From Lepisosteus oculatus (Eukaryota; Chordata; Actinopteri; Semionotiformes; Lepisosteidae), in contig NC_090709.1 of NCBI RefSeq assembly GCF_040954835.1, forward strand, positions 37,846,039 to 37,910,038: 64,000 bases of DNA, in the 5' to 3' direction. Position 1 is the first letter of the stretch, and each line of letters starts with the position of its first letter. Of this stretch, positions 23,370 through 38,614 are shown one piece after another. The position numbers and the translations under genes were made by a program. Below the pieces are notes generated by a model that was given only the letters and a program-made list of their open reading frames with translations, ran no database searches and was not told where the DNA came from.

Positions 23370-23705
23370 GCTGATACCAAGGACATTGTGCTCTATAGCG
23401 TGATAATTCTGTATCTTCATCATCATCACTGTTGAAAGACGTCTTCTGTGCTTCTACCCTACTGTTGTGAACAGGCCAGGGAGAACCGTGGGGGTCTGAG
23501 CTCTGCGCTGCCCCCTGGTGGTGAGTCCTGTCTGTCGATACCCCTTTCCCTCACTGGGGGGCAGTTTGAGCTGCGTTCGTATGTGAGACGTGGTTCTCGT
23601 GTGGTTTATCACTGTCTGTTCCTTGATCTCTGACGCTGGGAGGAGAGTTTATATATAAACTGGGTTTGAAACTCATCTGGGCTGCAGTCATTAATGGAAA
23701 CCATA
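23370..23705 (+). other. Likely 3' UTR and flank before the CA-rich array
   Basis: About 330 bases of non-repetitive DNA follow the candidate stop codon. I see no AATAAA. If the upstream exon is real, the polyadenylation signal is either variant or inside or beyond the CA-rich array. No other gene is visible. Confidence 0.35.
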
Positions 23706-26700
23706 ACACACACAGACACCCTGACCCACACACACACTCCCTCACACACTCACATACACAGACACCCTGAGCCACACACACTCCCTCACACACTCACATA
23801 CACTGACACCCTGACCCACACACACTCCCTCACACACTCACATACACAGACACCCTGAGCCACACACACTCCCTCACACACTCACATACAGACACCCTGA
23901 GCCACACACACTCCCTCACACACTCACATACACACACACCCTGAGCCACACACACACTCCCTCACACACTCACATACACAGACACCCTGAGCCACACACA
24001 CTCCCTCACACACTCACATACACAGACACCCTGAGCCACACACACACTCCCTCACACACTCACATACACAGACACCCTGAGCCACACACACACTCCCTCA
24101 CACACTCACATACACTGACCCACAAACACACACACTCCCTCACACACTCACATACACAGACACCCTGAGCCACACACACACTCCCTCACACACTCACACA
24201 CACAGACACCCTGAGCCACACACACTCCCTCACACACTCACATACACTGACACCCTGAGCCACACACACTCCCTCACACACTCACATACACAGACACCCT
24301 GAGCCACACACACACTCCCTCACACACTCACATACACAGACACCCTGAGCCACACACACTCCCTCACACACTCACATACAGACACCCTGAGCCACACACA
24401 CTCCCTCACACACTCACATACACAGACACCCTGAGCCACACACACTCCCTCACACACTCACATACACAGACACCCTGAGCCACACACACTCCCTCACACA
24501 CTCACATACACAGACGCCCTGAGCCACACACACTCCCTCACACACTCACATACAGACGCCCTGAGCCACACACACTCCCTCACACACTCACCCTGAGCCA
24601 CACACACTCCCTCACACACTCACATACACAGACACCCTGAGCCACACACACTCCCTCACACACTCACATACACAGACACCCTGAGCCACACACACTCCCT
24701 CACACACTCACATACACAGACACCCTGAGCCACACACACTCCCTCACACTCACCCTGAGCCACACACACACTCCCTCACACACTCACATACAGACACCCT
24801 GAGCCACACACACTCCCTCACACACTCACATACACAGACACCCTGAGCCACACACACACTCCCTCACACACTCACATACACTGACCCACAAACACACACA
24901 CTCCCTCACAAACTCACATACACAGACACCCTGAGCCACACACACTCCCTCACACACTCACATACACAGACACCCTGAGCCACACACACTCCCTCACACA
25001 CTCACCCTGAGCCACACACACACTCCCTCACACACTCACATACAGACACCCTGAGCCACACACACTCCCTCACACACTCACATACACAGACACCCTGAGC
25101 CACACCCACACTCCCTCACACACTCACATACACTGACCCACAAACACACACACTCCCTCACACACTCACATACACAGACACCCTGAGCCACACACTCCCT
25201 CACACACTCACATACACAGACACCCTGAGCCACACACACTCCCTCACACACTCACATACACAGACACCCTGAGCCACACACACACTCCCTCACACACTCA
25301 CATACACACACACCCTGAGCCACACACACACTCCCTCACACACTCACATACACACACACCCTGAGCCACACACACACTCCCTCACACACTCACATACACA
25401 CACACCCTGAGCCACACACACACTCCCTCACACACTCACATACACACACACCCTGAGCCACACACACACTCCCTCACACACTCACATACACACACACCCT
25501 GAGCCACACTCACATACACAGACACCCTGAGCCACACACACTCCCTCACACACTCACATACACAGACACCCTGAGCCACACACACTCCCTCACACACTCA
25601 CATACACTGACACCCTGACCCACACACACACTCCCTCACACACTCACCCTGAGCCACACACACTCCCTCACACACTCACCCTGAGCCACACACACACTCC
25701 CTCACACACTCACATACAGACACCCTGAGCCACACACACTCCCTCACACACTCACATACACAGACACCCTGAGCCACACACACACTCCCTCACACACTCA
25801 CATACACTGACCCACAAACACACACACTCCCTCACACACTCACATACACAGACACCCTGAGCCACACACTCCCTCACACACTCACATACACAGACACCCT
25901 GAGCCACACACACTCCCTCACACACTCACATACACAGACACCCTGAGCCACACACACACTCCCTCACACACTCACATACACAGACACCCTGAGCCACACT
26001 CACATACACAGACACCCTGAGCCACACACACTCCCTCACACACTCACATACACAGACACCCTGAGCCACACACACTCCCTCACACACTCACATACACTGA
26101 CACCCTGACCCACACACACACTCCCTCACACACTCACCCTGAGCCACACACACTCCCTCACACACTCACATACACAGACACCCTGAGCCACACCCACACT
26201 CCCTCACACACTCACATACACAGACACCCTGAGCCACACACACTCCCTCACACACTCACATACACTGACACCCTGACCCACACACACACTCCCTCACACA
26301 CTCACCCTGAGCCACACACACTCCCTCACACACTCACATACACAGACACCCTGACCCACACACACACTCACCCTGAGCCACACACACTCCCTCACACACT
26401 CACATACACACACACCCTGAGCCACACACACTCCCTCACACACTCACATACACAGACACCCTGAGCCACACACACTCCCTCACACACTCACATACACAGA
26501 CACCCTGAGCCACACACACTCCCTCACACACTCACATACACAGACACCCTGAGCCACACACACACTCCCTCACACACTCACATACACAGACACCCTGAGC
26601 CACACACACACTCCCTCACACACTCACATACACAGACACCCTGAGCCACACACACTCCCTCACACACTCACATACACAGACACCCTGAGCCACACACACA

Positions 26701-29700
26701 CTCCCTCACACACTCACATACACAGACACCCTGAGCCACACACACTCCCTCACACACTCACATACACAGACACCCTGAGCCACACACACACTCCCTCACA
26801 CACTCACATACACAGACACCCTGAGCCACACACACACTCCCTCACACACTCACATACACAGACACCCTGAGCCACACACACACTCCCTCACACACTCACA
26901 TACACAGACAACCTGAGCCACACACACACTCCCTCACACACTCACATACACAGACACCCTGAGCCACACACACACTACCTCACACACTGACATACACAGA
27001 CACCCTGAGCCACACACACTCCCTCACACACTCACATACACAGACACCCTGAGCCACACACACTCCCTCACACACTCACATACACACACACCCTGAGCCA
27101 CACCCACACTCCCTCACACACTCACCCTGAGCCACACACACTCCCTCACACACTCACATACACAGACACCCTGAGCCACACACACTCCCTCACACACTCA
27201 CATACACAGACACCCTGAGCCACACACACACTCCCTCACACACTCACATACACAGACACCCTGAGCCACACACACTCCCTCACACACTCACATACACAGA
27301 CACCCTGAGCCACACACACTCCCTCACACACTCACCCTGAGCCACACACACACTCCCTCACACACTCACATACAGACACCCTGAGCCACACACACTCCCT
27401 CACACACTCACATACACAGACACCCTGAGCCACACACACACTCCCTCACACACTCACATACACTGACCCACAAACACACACACTCCCTCACACACTCACA
27501 TACACAGACACCCTGAGCCACACACTCACATACACAGACACCCTGAGCCACACACACTCCCTCACACACTCACCCTGAGCCACACACACACTCCCTCACA
27601 CACTCACATACAGACACCCTGAGCCACACACACTCCCTCACACACTCACATACACAGACACCCTGAGCCACACCCACACTCCCTCACACACTCACATACA
27701 CTGACCCACAAACACACACACTCCCTCACACACTCACATACACAGACACCCTGAGCCACACACACTCACATACACAGACACCCTGAGCCACACACACACT
27801 CCCTCACACACTCACATACACAGACACCCTGAGCCACACCCACACTCCCTTACACACTCACATACACAGACACCCTGAGCCACACACACTCCCTCACACA
27901 CTCACATACACACACACCCTGAGCCACACACACTCCCTCACACACTCACATACACAGACACCCTGAGCCACACACACTCCCTCACACACTCACATACAGA
28001 CACCCTGAGCCACACACACTCCCTCACACACTCACATACAGACACCCTGAGCCACACACACTCCCTCACACACTCACATACACAGACACCCTGAGCCACA
28101 CACACACTCCCTCACACACTCACATACAGACACCCTGAGCCACACACACCCTCCCTCACACACTCACATACACAGACACCCTGAGCCACACACACACTCC
28201 CTCACACACTCACATACACAGACACCCTGAGCCACACACACACTCCCTCACACACTCACATACAGACACCCTGAGCCACACACACACTCCCTCACACACT
28301 CACATACACTGACACCCTGACCCACACACACTCCCTCACACACTCACATACACAGACACCCTGAGCCACACACACACTCCCTCACACACTCACATACACA
28401 GACACCCTGACCCACACTCACATACACACACATCCTGAGCCACACACACTCCCTCACACACTCACATACACAGACACCCTGAGCCACACACACACTCCCT
28501 CACACACTCACATACACAGACACCCTGACCCACACTCACATACACACACATCCTGAGCCACACACACTCCCTCACACACTCACATACACAGACACCCTGA
28601 CCCACACTCACATACACACACACCCTGAGCCACACACACTCCCTCACACACTCACATACACAGACACCCTGAGCCACACACACTCCCTCACACACTCACA
28701 TACACAGACACCCTGAGCCACACACACACTCCCTCACACACTCACCCTGAGCCACACACACTCCCTCACACACTCACATACACACACACCCTGAGCCACA
28801 CCCACACTCCCTCACACACTCACATACACAGACACCCTGAGCCACACACACTCCCTCACACACTCACATACAGACACCCTGAGCCACACACACTCCCTCA
28901 CACACTCACATACACAGACACCCTGAGCCACACACACACTACCTCACACACTCACATACACAGACACCCTGAGCCACACACACTCCCTCACACACTCACA
29001 TACACAGACACCCTGAGCCACACACACTCCCTCACACACTCACCCTGAGCCACACACACTCCCTCACACACTCACATACACAGACACCCTGAGCCACACA
29101 CACTCCCTCACACACTCACATACACAGACACCCTGAGCCACACACACACTCCCTCACACACTCACATACACACACACCCTGAGCCACACCCACACTCCCT
29201 CACACACTCACATACACAGACACCCTGAGCCACCCACACTCCCTCACACACTCACATACACAGACACCCTGAGCCACACACACACTACCTCACACACTCA
29301 CATACACAGACACCCTGAGCCACACACACACTACCTCACACACTGACATACACAGACACCCTGACCCACACCCACACTCCCTCACACACTCACATACACA
29401 GACACCCTGAGCCACACACACACTCCCTCACACACTCACATACACAGACACCCTGAGCCACACACACTCCCTCACACACTCACATACACAGACACCCTGA
29501 GCCACACTCACATACACACACACCCTGAGCCACACCCACACTCCCTCACACACTCACATACACTGACCCACAAACACACACACTCCCTCACACACTCACA
29601 GACACCCTGAGCCACATACACAGACACCCTGACCCACACTCACATACACACACACCCTGAGCCACACCCACACTCCCTCACACACTCACATACACTGACC

Positions 29701-32700
29701 CACAAACACACACACTCCCTCACACACTCACATACACAGACACCCTGAGCCATACACACTCCCTCACACACTCACATACACTGACCCACAAACACACACA
29801 CTCCCTCACACACTCACATATACAGACACCCTGAGCCACACACACTCCCTCACACACTCACATACACAGACACCCTGAGCCACACACACACTCCCTCACA
29901 CACTCACATACACAGACACCCTGAGCCACACACACACTCCCTCACACACTCACATACACTGACACCCTGAGCCACACACACTCCCTCACACACTCACATA
30001 CACAGACACCCTGAGCCACACACACTCCCTCACACACTCACATACACACACACCCTGAGCCACACCCACACTCCCTCACACACTCACATACACAGACACC
30101 CTGAGCCACACACACACTCCCTCACACACTCACATACACAGACACCCTGACCCACACTCACACTCCCTCACACACTCACATACACAGACACCCTGAGCCA
30201 CACACACTCCCTCACACACTCACATACACAGACACCCTGAGCCACACACACACTCCCTCACACACTCACATACACAGACACCCTGACCCACACTCACATA
30301 CACACACACCCTGAGCCACACCCACACTCCCTCACACACTCACATACACTGACCCACAAACACACACACTCCCTCACACACTCACATACACAGACACCCT
30401 GAGCCACACACACTCCCTCACACACTCACATACACTGACCCACAAACACACACACTCCCTCACACACTCACATACACAGACACCCTGAGCCACACACACT
30501 CCCTCACACACTCACATACACAGACACCCTGAGCCACACACACACTCCCTCACACACTCACATACACAGACACCCTGAGCCACACACACACTCCCTCACA
30601 CACTCACATACACACACACCCTGAGCCACACACACACTCCCTCACACACTCACATACACACACACACCCTGAGCCACACCCACACTCCCTCACACACTCA
30701 CATACACACACACACCCTGAGCCACACCCACACTCCCTCACACACTCACATACACACACACCCTGAGCCACACTCACATACACACACACCCTGAGCCACA
30801 CCCACACTCCCTCACACACTCACATACACTGACCCACAAACACACACACTCCCTCACACACACAGACACCCTGAGCCACACACACACTCCCTCACACACT
30901 CACATACACAGACACCCTGAGCCACACTCACATACACAGACACCCTGAGCCACACACACTCCCTCACTCACTCACATACACAGACACCCTGAGCCACACA
31001 CACTCCCTCACACACTCACATACACAGACACCCTGAGCCACACACACTCCCTCACACACTCACATACACAGACACCCTGAGCCACACACACACTCCCTCA
31101 CACACTCACATACACACACACCCTGAGCCACACACACACTCCCTCACACACTCACATACACAGACACCCTGAGCCATACACACTCCCTCACACACTCACA
31201 TACACTGACCCACAAAAACACACACTCCCTCACACACTCACATACACAGACACCCTGAGCCACACACACACTCCCTCACACACTCACATACACAGACACC
31301 CTGAGCCACACACACTCCCTCACACACTCACATACACACACACCCTGAGCCACACCCACACTCCCTCACACACTCACCCTGAGCCACACACACTCCCTCA
31401 CACACTCACATACACAGACACCCTGAGCCACACACACTCCCTCACACACTCACATACACACACACCCTGAGCCACACCCACACTCCCTCACACACTCACC
31501 CTGAGCCACACACACTCCCTCACACACTCACATACACAGACACCCTGAGCCACACACACTCCCTCACACACTCACATACACAGACACCCTGAGCCACACA
31601 CACACTCCCTCACACACTCACATACACAGACACCCTGAGCCACACACACTCCCTCACACACTCACATACACAGACACCCTGAGCCACACACACTCCCTCA
31701 CACACTCACCCTGAGCCACACACACACTCCCTCACACACTCACATACAGACACCCTGAGCCACACACACTCCCTCACACACTCACATACACAGACACCCT
31801 GAGCCACACACACACTCCCTCACACACTCACATACACTGACCCACAAACACACACACTCCCTCACACACTCACATACACAGACACCCTGAGCCACACACT
31901 CACATACACAGACACCCTGAGCCACACACACTCCCTCACACACTCACCCTGAGCCACACACACACTCCCTCACACACTCACATACAGACACCCTGAGCCA
32001 CACACACTCCCTCACACACTCACATACACAGACACCCTGAGCCACACCCACACTCCCTCACACACTCACATACACTGACCCACAAACACACACACTCCCT
32101 CACACACTCACATACACAGACACCCTGAGCCACACACACTCACATACACAGACACCCTGAGCCACACACACACTCCCTCACACACTCACATACACAGACA
32201 CCCTGAGCCACACCCACACTCCCTTACACACTCACATACACAGACACCCTGAGCCACACACACTCCCTCACACACTCACATACACACACACCCTGAGCCA
32301 CACACACTCCCTCACACACTCACATACACAGACACCCTGAGCCACACACACTCCCTCACACACTCACATACAGACACCCTGAGCCACACACACTCCCTCA
32401 CACACTCACATACAGACACCCTGAGCCACACACACTCCCTCACACACTCACATACACAGACACCCTGAGCCACACACACACTCCCTCACACACTCACATA
32501 CAGACACCCTGAGCCACACACACCCTCCCTCACACACTCACATACACAGACACCCTGAGCCACACACACACTCCCTCACACACTCACATACACAGACACC
32601 CTGAGCCACACACACACTCCCTCACACACTCACATACAGACACCCTGAGCCACACACACACTCCCTCACACACTCACATACACTGACACCCTGACCCACA

Positions 32701-35700
32701 CACACTCCCTCACACACTCACATACACAGACACCCTGAGCCACACACACACTCCCTCACACACTCACATACACAGACACCCTGACCCACACTCACATACA
32801 CACACATCCTGAGCCACACACACTCCCTCACACACTCACATACACAGACACCCTGAGCCACACACACACTCCCTCACACACTCACATACACAGACACCCT
32901 GACCCACACTCACATACACACACATCCTGAGCCACACACACTCCCTCACACACTCACATACACAGACACCCTGACCCACACTCACATACACACACACCCT
33001 GAGCCACACACACTCCCTCACACACTCACATACACAGACACCCTGAGCCACACACACTCCCTCACACACTCACATACACAGACACCCTGAGCCACACACA
33101 CACTCCCTCACACACTCACCCTGAGCCACACACACTCCCTCACACACTCACATACACACACACCCTGAGCCACACCCACACTCCCTCACACACTCACATA
33201 CACAGACACCCTGAGCCACACACACTCCCTCACACACTCACATACAGACACCCTGAGCCACACACACTCCCTCACACACTCACATACACAGACACCCTGA
33301 GCCACACACACACTACCTCACACACTCACATACACAGACACCCTGAGCCACACACACTCCCTCACACACTCACATACACAGACACCCTGAGCCACACACA
33401 CTCCCTCACACACTCACCCTGAGCCACACACACTCCCTCACACACTCACATACACAGACACCCTGAGCCACACACACTCCCTCACACACTCACATACACA
33501 GACACCCTGAGCCACACACACACTCCCTCACACACTCACATACACACACACCCTGAGCCACACCCACACTCCCTCACACACTCACATACACAGACACCCT
33601 GAGCCACCCACACTCCCTCACACACTCACATACACAGACACCCTGAGCCACACACACACTACCTCACACACTCACATACACAGACACCCTGAGCCACACA
33701 CACACTACCTCACACACTGACATACACAGACACCCTGACCCACACCCACACTCCCTCACACACTCACATACACAGACACCCTGAGCCACACACACACTCC
33801 CTCACACACTCACATACACAGACACCCTGAGCCACACACACTCCCTCACACACTCACATACACAGACACCCTGAGCCACACTCACATACACACACACCCT
33901 GAGCCACACCCACACTCCCTCACACACTCACATACACTGACCCACAAACACACACACTCCCTCACACACTCACAGACACCCTGAGCCACATACACAGACA
34001 CCCTGACCCACACTCACATACACACACACCCTGAGCCACACCCACACTCCCTCACACACTCACATACACTGACCCACAAACACACACACTCCCTCACACA
34101 CTCACATACACAGACACCCTGAGCCATACACACTCCCTCACACACTCACATACACTGACCCACAAACACACACACTCCCTCACACACTCACATATACAGA
34201 CACCCTGAGCCACACACACTCCCTCACACACTCACATACACAGACACCCTGAGCCACACACACACTCCCTCACACACTCACATACACAGACACCCTGAGC
34301 CACACACACACTCCCTCACACACTCACATACACTGACACCCTGAGCCACACACACTCCCTCACACACTCACATACACAGACACCCTGAGCCACACACACT
34401 CCCTCACACACTCACATACACACACACCCTGAGCCACACCCACACTCCCTCACACACTCACATACACAGACACCCTGAGCCACACACACACTCCCTCACA
34501 CACTCACATACACAGACACCCTGACCCACACTCACACTCCCTCACACACTCACATACACAGACACCCTGAGCCACACACACTCCCTCACACACTCACATA
34601 CACAGACACCCTGAGCCACACACACACTCCCTCACACACTCACATACACAGACACCCTGACCCACACTCACATACACACACACCCTGAGCCACACCCACA
34701 CTCCCTCACACACTCACATACACTGACCCACAAACACACACACTCCCTCACACACTCACATACACAGACACCCTGAGCCACACACACTCCCTCACACACT
34801 CACATACACTGACCCACAAACACACACACTCCCTCACACACTCACATACACAGACACCCTGAGCCACACACACTCCCTCACACACTCACATACACAGACA
34901 CCCTGAGCCACACACACACTCCCTCACACACTCACATACACAGACACCCTGAGCCACACACACACTCCCTCACACACTCACATACACACACACCCTGAGC
35001 CACACACACACTCCCTCACACACTCACATACACACACACACCCTGAGCCACACCCACACTCCCTCACACACTCACATACACACACACACCCTGAGCCACA
35101 CCCACACTCCCTCACACACTCACATACACACACACCCTGAGCCACACTCACATACACACACACCCTGAGCCACACCCACACTCCCTCACACACTCACATA
35201 CACTGACCCACAAACACACACACTCCCTCACACACACAGACACCCTGAGCCACACACACACTCCCTCACACACTCACATACACAGACACCCTGAGCCACA
35301 CTCACATACACAGACACCCTGAGCCACACACACTCCCTCACTCACTCACATACACAGACACCCTGAGCCACACACACTCCCTCACACACTCACATACACA
35401 GACACCCTGAGCCACACACACTCCCTCACACACTCACATACACAGACACCCTGAGCCACACACACACTCCCTCACACACTCACATACACACACACCCTGA
35501 GCCACACACACACTCCCTCACACACTCACATACACAGACACCCTGAGCCATACACACTCCCTCACACACTCACATACACTGACCCACAAAAACACACACT
35601 CCCTCACACACTCACATACACAGACACCCTGAGCCACACACACACTCCCTCACACACTCACATACACAGACACCCTGAGCCACACACACACTCCCTCACA

Positions 35701-36763
35701 CACTCACATACACAGACACCCTGAGCCACACACACTCCCTCACACACTCACATACACAGACACCCTGAGCCACACACACACTCCCTCACACACTCACATA
35801 CACAGACACCCTGAGCCACACACACACTCCCTCACACACTCACATACACAGACACCCTGAGCCACACACACTCCCTCACACACTCACATACACAGACACC
35901 CTGAGCCACACCCACACTCCCTCACACACTCACATACACTGACCCACAAACACACACACTCCCTCACACACACACACCCTGAGCCACACACACACTCCCT
36001 CACACACTCACATACACACACACCCTGAGCCACACACACTCCCTCACACACTCACATACAGACACCCTGAGCCACACACACTCCCTCACACACTCACATA
36101 CACAGACACCCTGACCCACACTCACATACACACACACCCTGAGCCACACCCACACTCCCTCACACACTCACATACACTGACCCACAAACACACACACTCC
36201 CTCACACACTCACATACACAGACACCCTGAGCCACACACACACTCCCTCACACACTCACATACACAGACACCCTGAGCCACACACACTCCCTCACACACT
36301 CACATACACAGACACCCTGAGCCACACACACACTCCCTCACACACTCACATACACACACACCCTGAGCCACACCCACACTCCCTCACACACTCACATACA
36401 CTGACCCACAAACACACACACTCCCTCACACACTCACATACACAGACACCCTGAGCCACACACACACTCCCTCACACACTCACATACACACACACCCTGA
36501 GCCACACCCACACTCCCTCACACACTCACATACACACACACCCTGAGCCACACCCACACTCCCTCACACACTCACATACACAGACACCCTGAGCCACACC
36601 CACACTCCCTCACACACTCACATACACAGACACCCTGAGCCACACACACACTCCCTCACACACTCACATACACACACACTCCCTCACACACTCACATACA
36701 CTGACCCACAAACACACACACAGACACCCTGAGCCACACAAACACACCCTCACACACTTACAG
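23706..36763 (+). repeat. CA-rich minisatellite array 4, about 44-46 bp unit, roughly 290 copies
   Basis: This is 13 kb of tandem units built from CCCTGAGCCACACACACT, CCCTCACACACT and CACATACACAGACA. Variants include CACATACACTGACCCACAAA, CACACCCACACT and short units lacking the CACATACACAGACA part. The plus strand is almost free of G except in CAGACA and CTGAGCC. Minus-strand ORFs rich in Cys, Val and Glu are repeat artefacts. The right end meets an L2-like LINE relic at about 36764. Confidence 0.95.
27003..35684 (+). repeat. 4.3-kb tandem duplication within array 4 (offset 4374 bp)
   Basis: Sequence at 27003-31310 recurs at 31377-35684 at an offset of 4374 bp. I compared several places line by line (starts at 27007, 27067, 27127 and 27187, plus the ORF-sized blocks at 28462 and 30604) and found no difference. 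Just outside the block, for example at 26947 against 31321, the copies differ. About 66 bp of related but unmatched array separates the two. Confidence 0.85.
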
Positions 36764-37260
36764 ATGTATCCACCTGGTGGGCCAACACATAGACACACAG
36801 TGGCATGCACAGCAGCACCAGCAGCCATGGTGGCAGCAGGATATGATGTAAGGTGTGAGTAGGCCAGGCTGAAGTGATCAGTCTTCAGTCTGGATTTGAA
36901 CACTGAGATTGACTCAGCGTCCTGAACATGGGTTGGGAAGCTAGGGGCCCTGTAACTTAAGGCTTTACTGCCAACTGTTATTTTATTAATGCATGGAATA
37001 TGAAGAAAACTTGCGTTCTGTGATCTACGTGGGCAACTTGGATGGTAAACATTAATAACTTCCATTAGACAGACAGGTGCCTGACCTCTGAGAGCCTTGT
37101 AAGTAAGTAGAAGGAGTTTGAAGTCCGCCCTGTACCTGAGAGGAAGCCAATGAAGAGAGAGAAGTATGGGGGTTATGCGGTCATTCTTTCTGCTCCAAGT
37201 AACAATTCTAGCTGCTGCATTCTGTAAGTATTCAAACTCTTTGCTGTGACAAATCTAACG
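36764..37260 (-). mobile_element. L2-like LINE 3' fragment
   Basis: The minus strand reads a LINE-type C-terminal segment containing SISVFKSRLKTDHFSLAYSH, typical of the end of fish L2-like ORF2, followed towards 36764 by its 3' region. A second copy, about 80% similar by eye, lies in opposite orientation at 58650-58890. The part at 37030-37260 resembles another common fish repeat segment. The CA-rich array starts exactly where the similarity to the 58.8-kb copy ends. Confidence 0.65.
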
Positions 37261-37516
37261 TACTTTAGGCAGACAAAACGACCTTAAAGAGCCACATGAT
37301 TTTTAAGTAGTCTGTCTGTGTGTAGTAACAGTGGTTCACATTATTTCAGAACGTATACTCCCGTCTCTGTAACTTTCCTCAGTCAGCTAGTGAACATTCT
37401 GTATTTACACCACGAATGCACTACTTTGTCTCGCGCGCGGTCACACTGGCCGTCCACAGGCACGGGCAGGAGCAGGGAACACGAGGCCGCTCTGTAGTGC
37501 CCCTGTGGCTCTCCAG

Positions 37517-37626
37517 CAGAGGGGAGCACTTTGCTCAACAGCCCTGAGCCGAAGGACCCAGTGATAAAGCTGAAAATCTGGCAAGTCCCCCAGTCTCCCT
37601 GGGGCGCTGAAGAGGATTTCATCTGA
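37517..37626 (+). CDS. Candidate terminal coding exon, family not recognised
   Basis: After a possible acceptor (CTCTCCAG, ending 37516), one frame reads 35 codons to a TGA at 37624-37626. The product contains SPEPKDPVIKLKIWQVPQSP and ends GAEEDFI, a composition that looks like protein. An in-frame TAG about 20 bases upstream of the acceptor limits the frame. A 79-residue minus-strand frame overlaps (37383-37622) and is the alternative reading, but it is rich in Ser, Leu and Gly and looks less natural. It could be a pseudogene fragment. No donor-side partner is seen. Confidence 0.25.
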
Positions 37627-38008
37627 TGCTGAGGTTCCTGTACCTCAACACAAAATTGAACACGGCGAGTTATGAGTTTGTGAAGAAGTGACAGCGGAAC
37701 AATGTCAAACAGGAAGTTAACCTACAGGAAAGAATGAACTGAATCTCTGATATTCAAGCACGCAGTGTGACGTCCACTGTCTATTCAAATCTACTCTGCA
37801 AGTCTTACAATACTTTTTCATACACCGTCTCCTGGTTATTGTTTTGTGAGTGCTTGAACTGTTTCTCAGTAGAAATAAGACCGATAACTCACTGCTTCAG
37901 GATGCACACTATCGTCGATGAAACCTGTGGTGTAAGCAAGCGAAAAGAGACAGATCCTTCTAAAACGCAGAGGCCTTCGGGAGGGCAGAAACACTCTGCA
38001 ACAGGTAG

Positions 38009-38127
38009 GAGCTGTGGAGCCGTGATTCCCCCGAGCCAGAGCCCTCGTCCTCCCTCGACAGCGAACTGAGCTCCAGCGACTGGAGCAGCTACCTGCCGTC
38101 GTGGGACCTCCTGCAGAGTGGGAACGG
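38009..38127 (+). CDS. Candidate internal coding exon, family not recognised
   Basis: Between a possible acceptor (CAACAGGTAG, ending 38008, weak pyrimidine tract) and a good donor (GG|GTAAGG at 38128), one frame is open for 39 codons plus 2 bases. The product begins ELWSRDSPEPEPSSSLDSEL and continues SSSDWSSYLPSWDLLQSGN. The acidic Ser/Glu/Pro/Asp-rich composition with spaced tryptophans resembles the candidate exon at 23173 in style, though I cannot align them. The frame has a TAG immediately upstream, so it needs splicing to be used. Longer ORFs in other frames overlap and are weaker candidates. Confidence 0.3.
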
Positions 38128-38395
38128 GTAAGGCAATTCGACACGAGCCCACTCCTCTTCCCACTGCTTACACCCCTATAACAAATAGTTTCAGGGTATT
38201 CAAGTACAGGATAAAGAGATGACAGGTGTTCCCAATTGGCTGAGGATACAACTCTCTCTCTCTGAGAAAGCACACAGAGGTGGACAAAGCAATTAAATGC
38301 GTTTACAAGTCATTTCCTCTGTATCTGGTCTTTCTTTACATATCAGAAAAGTGAACTGGTGGCTGTTGGAAAGTGTCTGCTCCGTACGTAATATA

Positions 38396-38609
38396 CAGTG
38401 CCTTGCGAAAGTATTCGGCCCCCTTGAACTTTTCAACCTTTTGCCACATTTCAGGCTTCAAACATAAAGATATAAATTTTTTATTTTATGTGAAGAATCA
38501 CCAACAAGTGGGACACAATTGTGAAGTGGAACGAAATCTATTGGATTTTTGAAACTTTTTTAACTAATAAAAAAATGAAAAGTGGGGCGTGCAAAATTAT
38601 TCGGCCCCC
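38396..38609 (+). repeat. Left terminal inverted repeat of the Tc1 element
   Basis: 214 bp, the inverse of 39812-40025 without a mismatch that I can find. It carries the transposase binding sites by family analogy. Confidence 0.93.
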
Positions 38610-38614
38610 TTGCG

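Noticed and set aside
28462..35193. Cys/Val/Glu-rich minus-strand ORFs in the CA-rich array
   Set aside because: They recur exactly at the 4374-bp offset and follow from the repeat unit; not genes.
1395..36763. CRISPR array
   Set aside because: Units are contiguous without unique spacers, there are no cas genes, and the surroundings are vertebrate.
1395..36763. Centromeric or telomeric satellite
   Set aside because: No TTAGGG tracts; arrays are of four different units interrupted by exon-like sequence and are much shorter than centromeric satellites. A subtelomeric position remains possible but is not shown.
37383..37622. 79-codon minus-strand ORF as a gene
   Set aside because: No recognised motif and low-complexity composition; the overlapping plus-strand frame after a splice acceptor looks more protein-like, though still uncertain.
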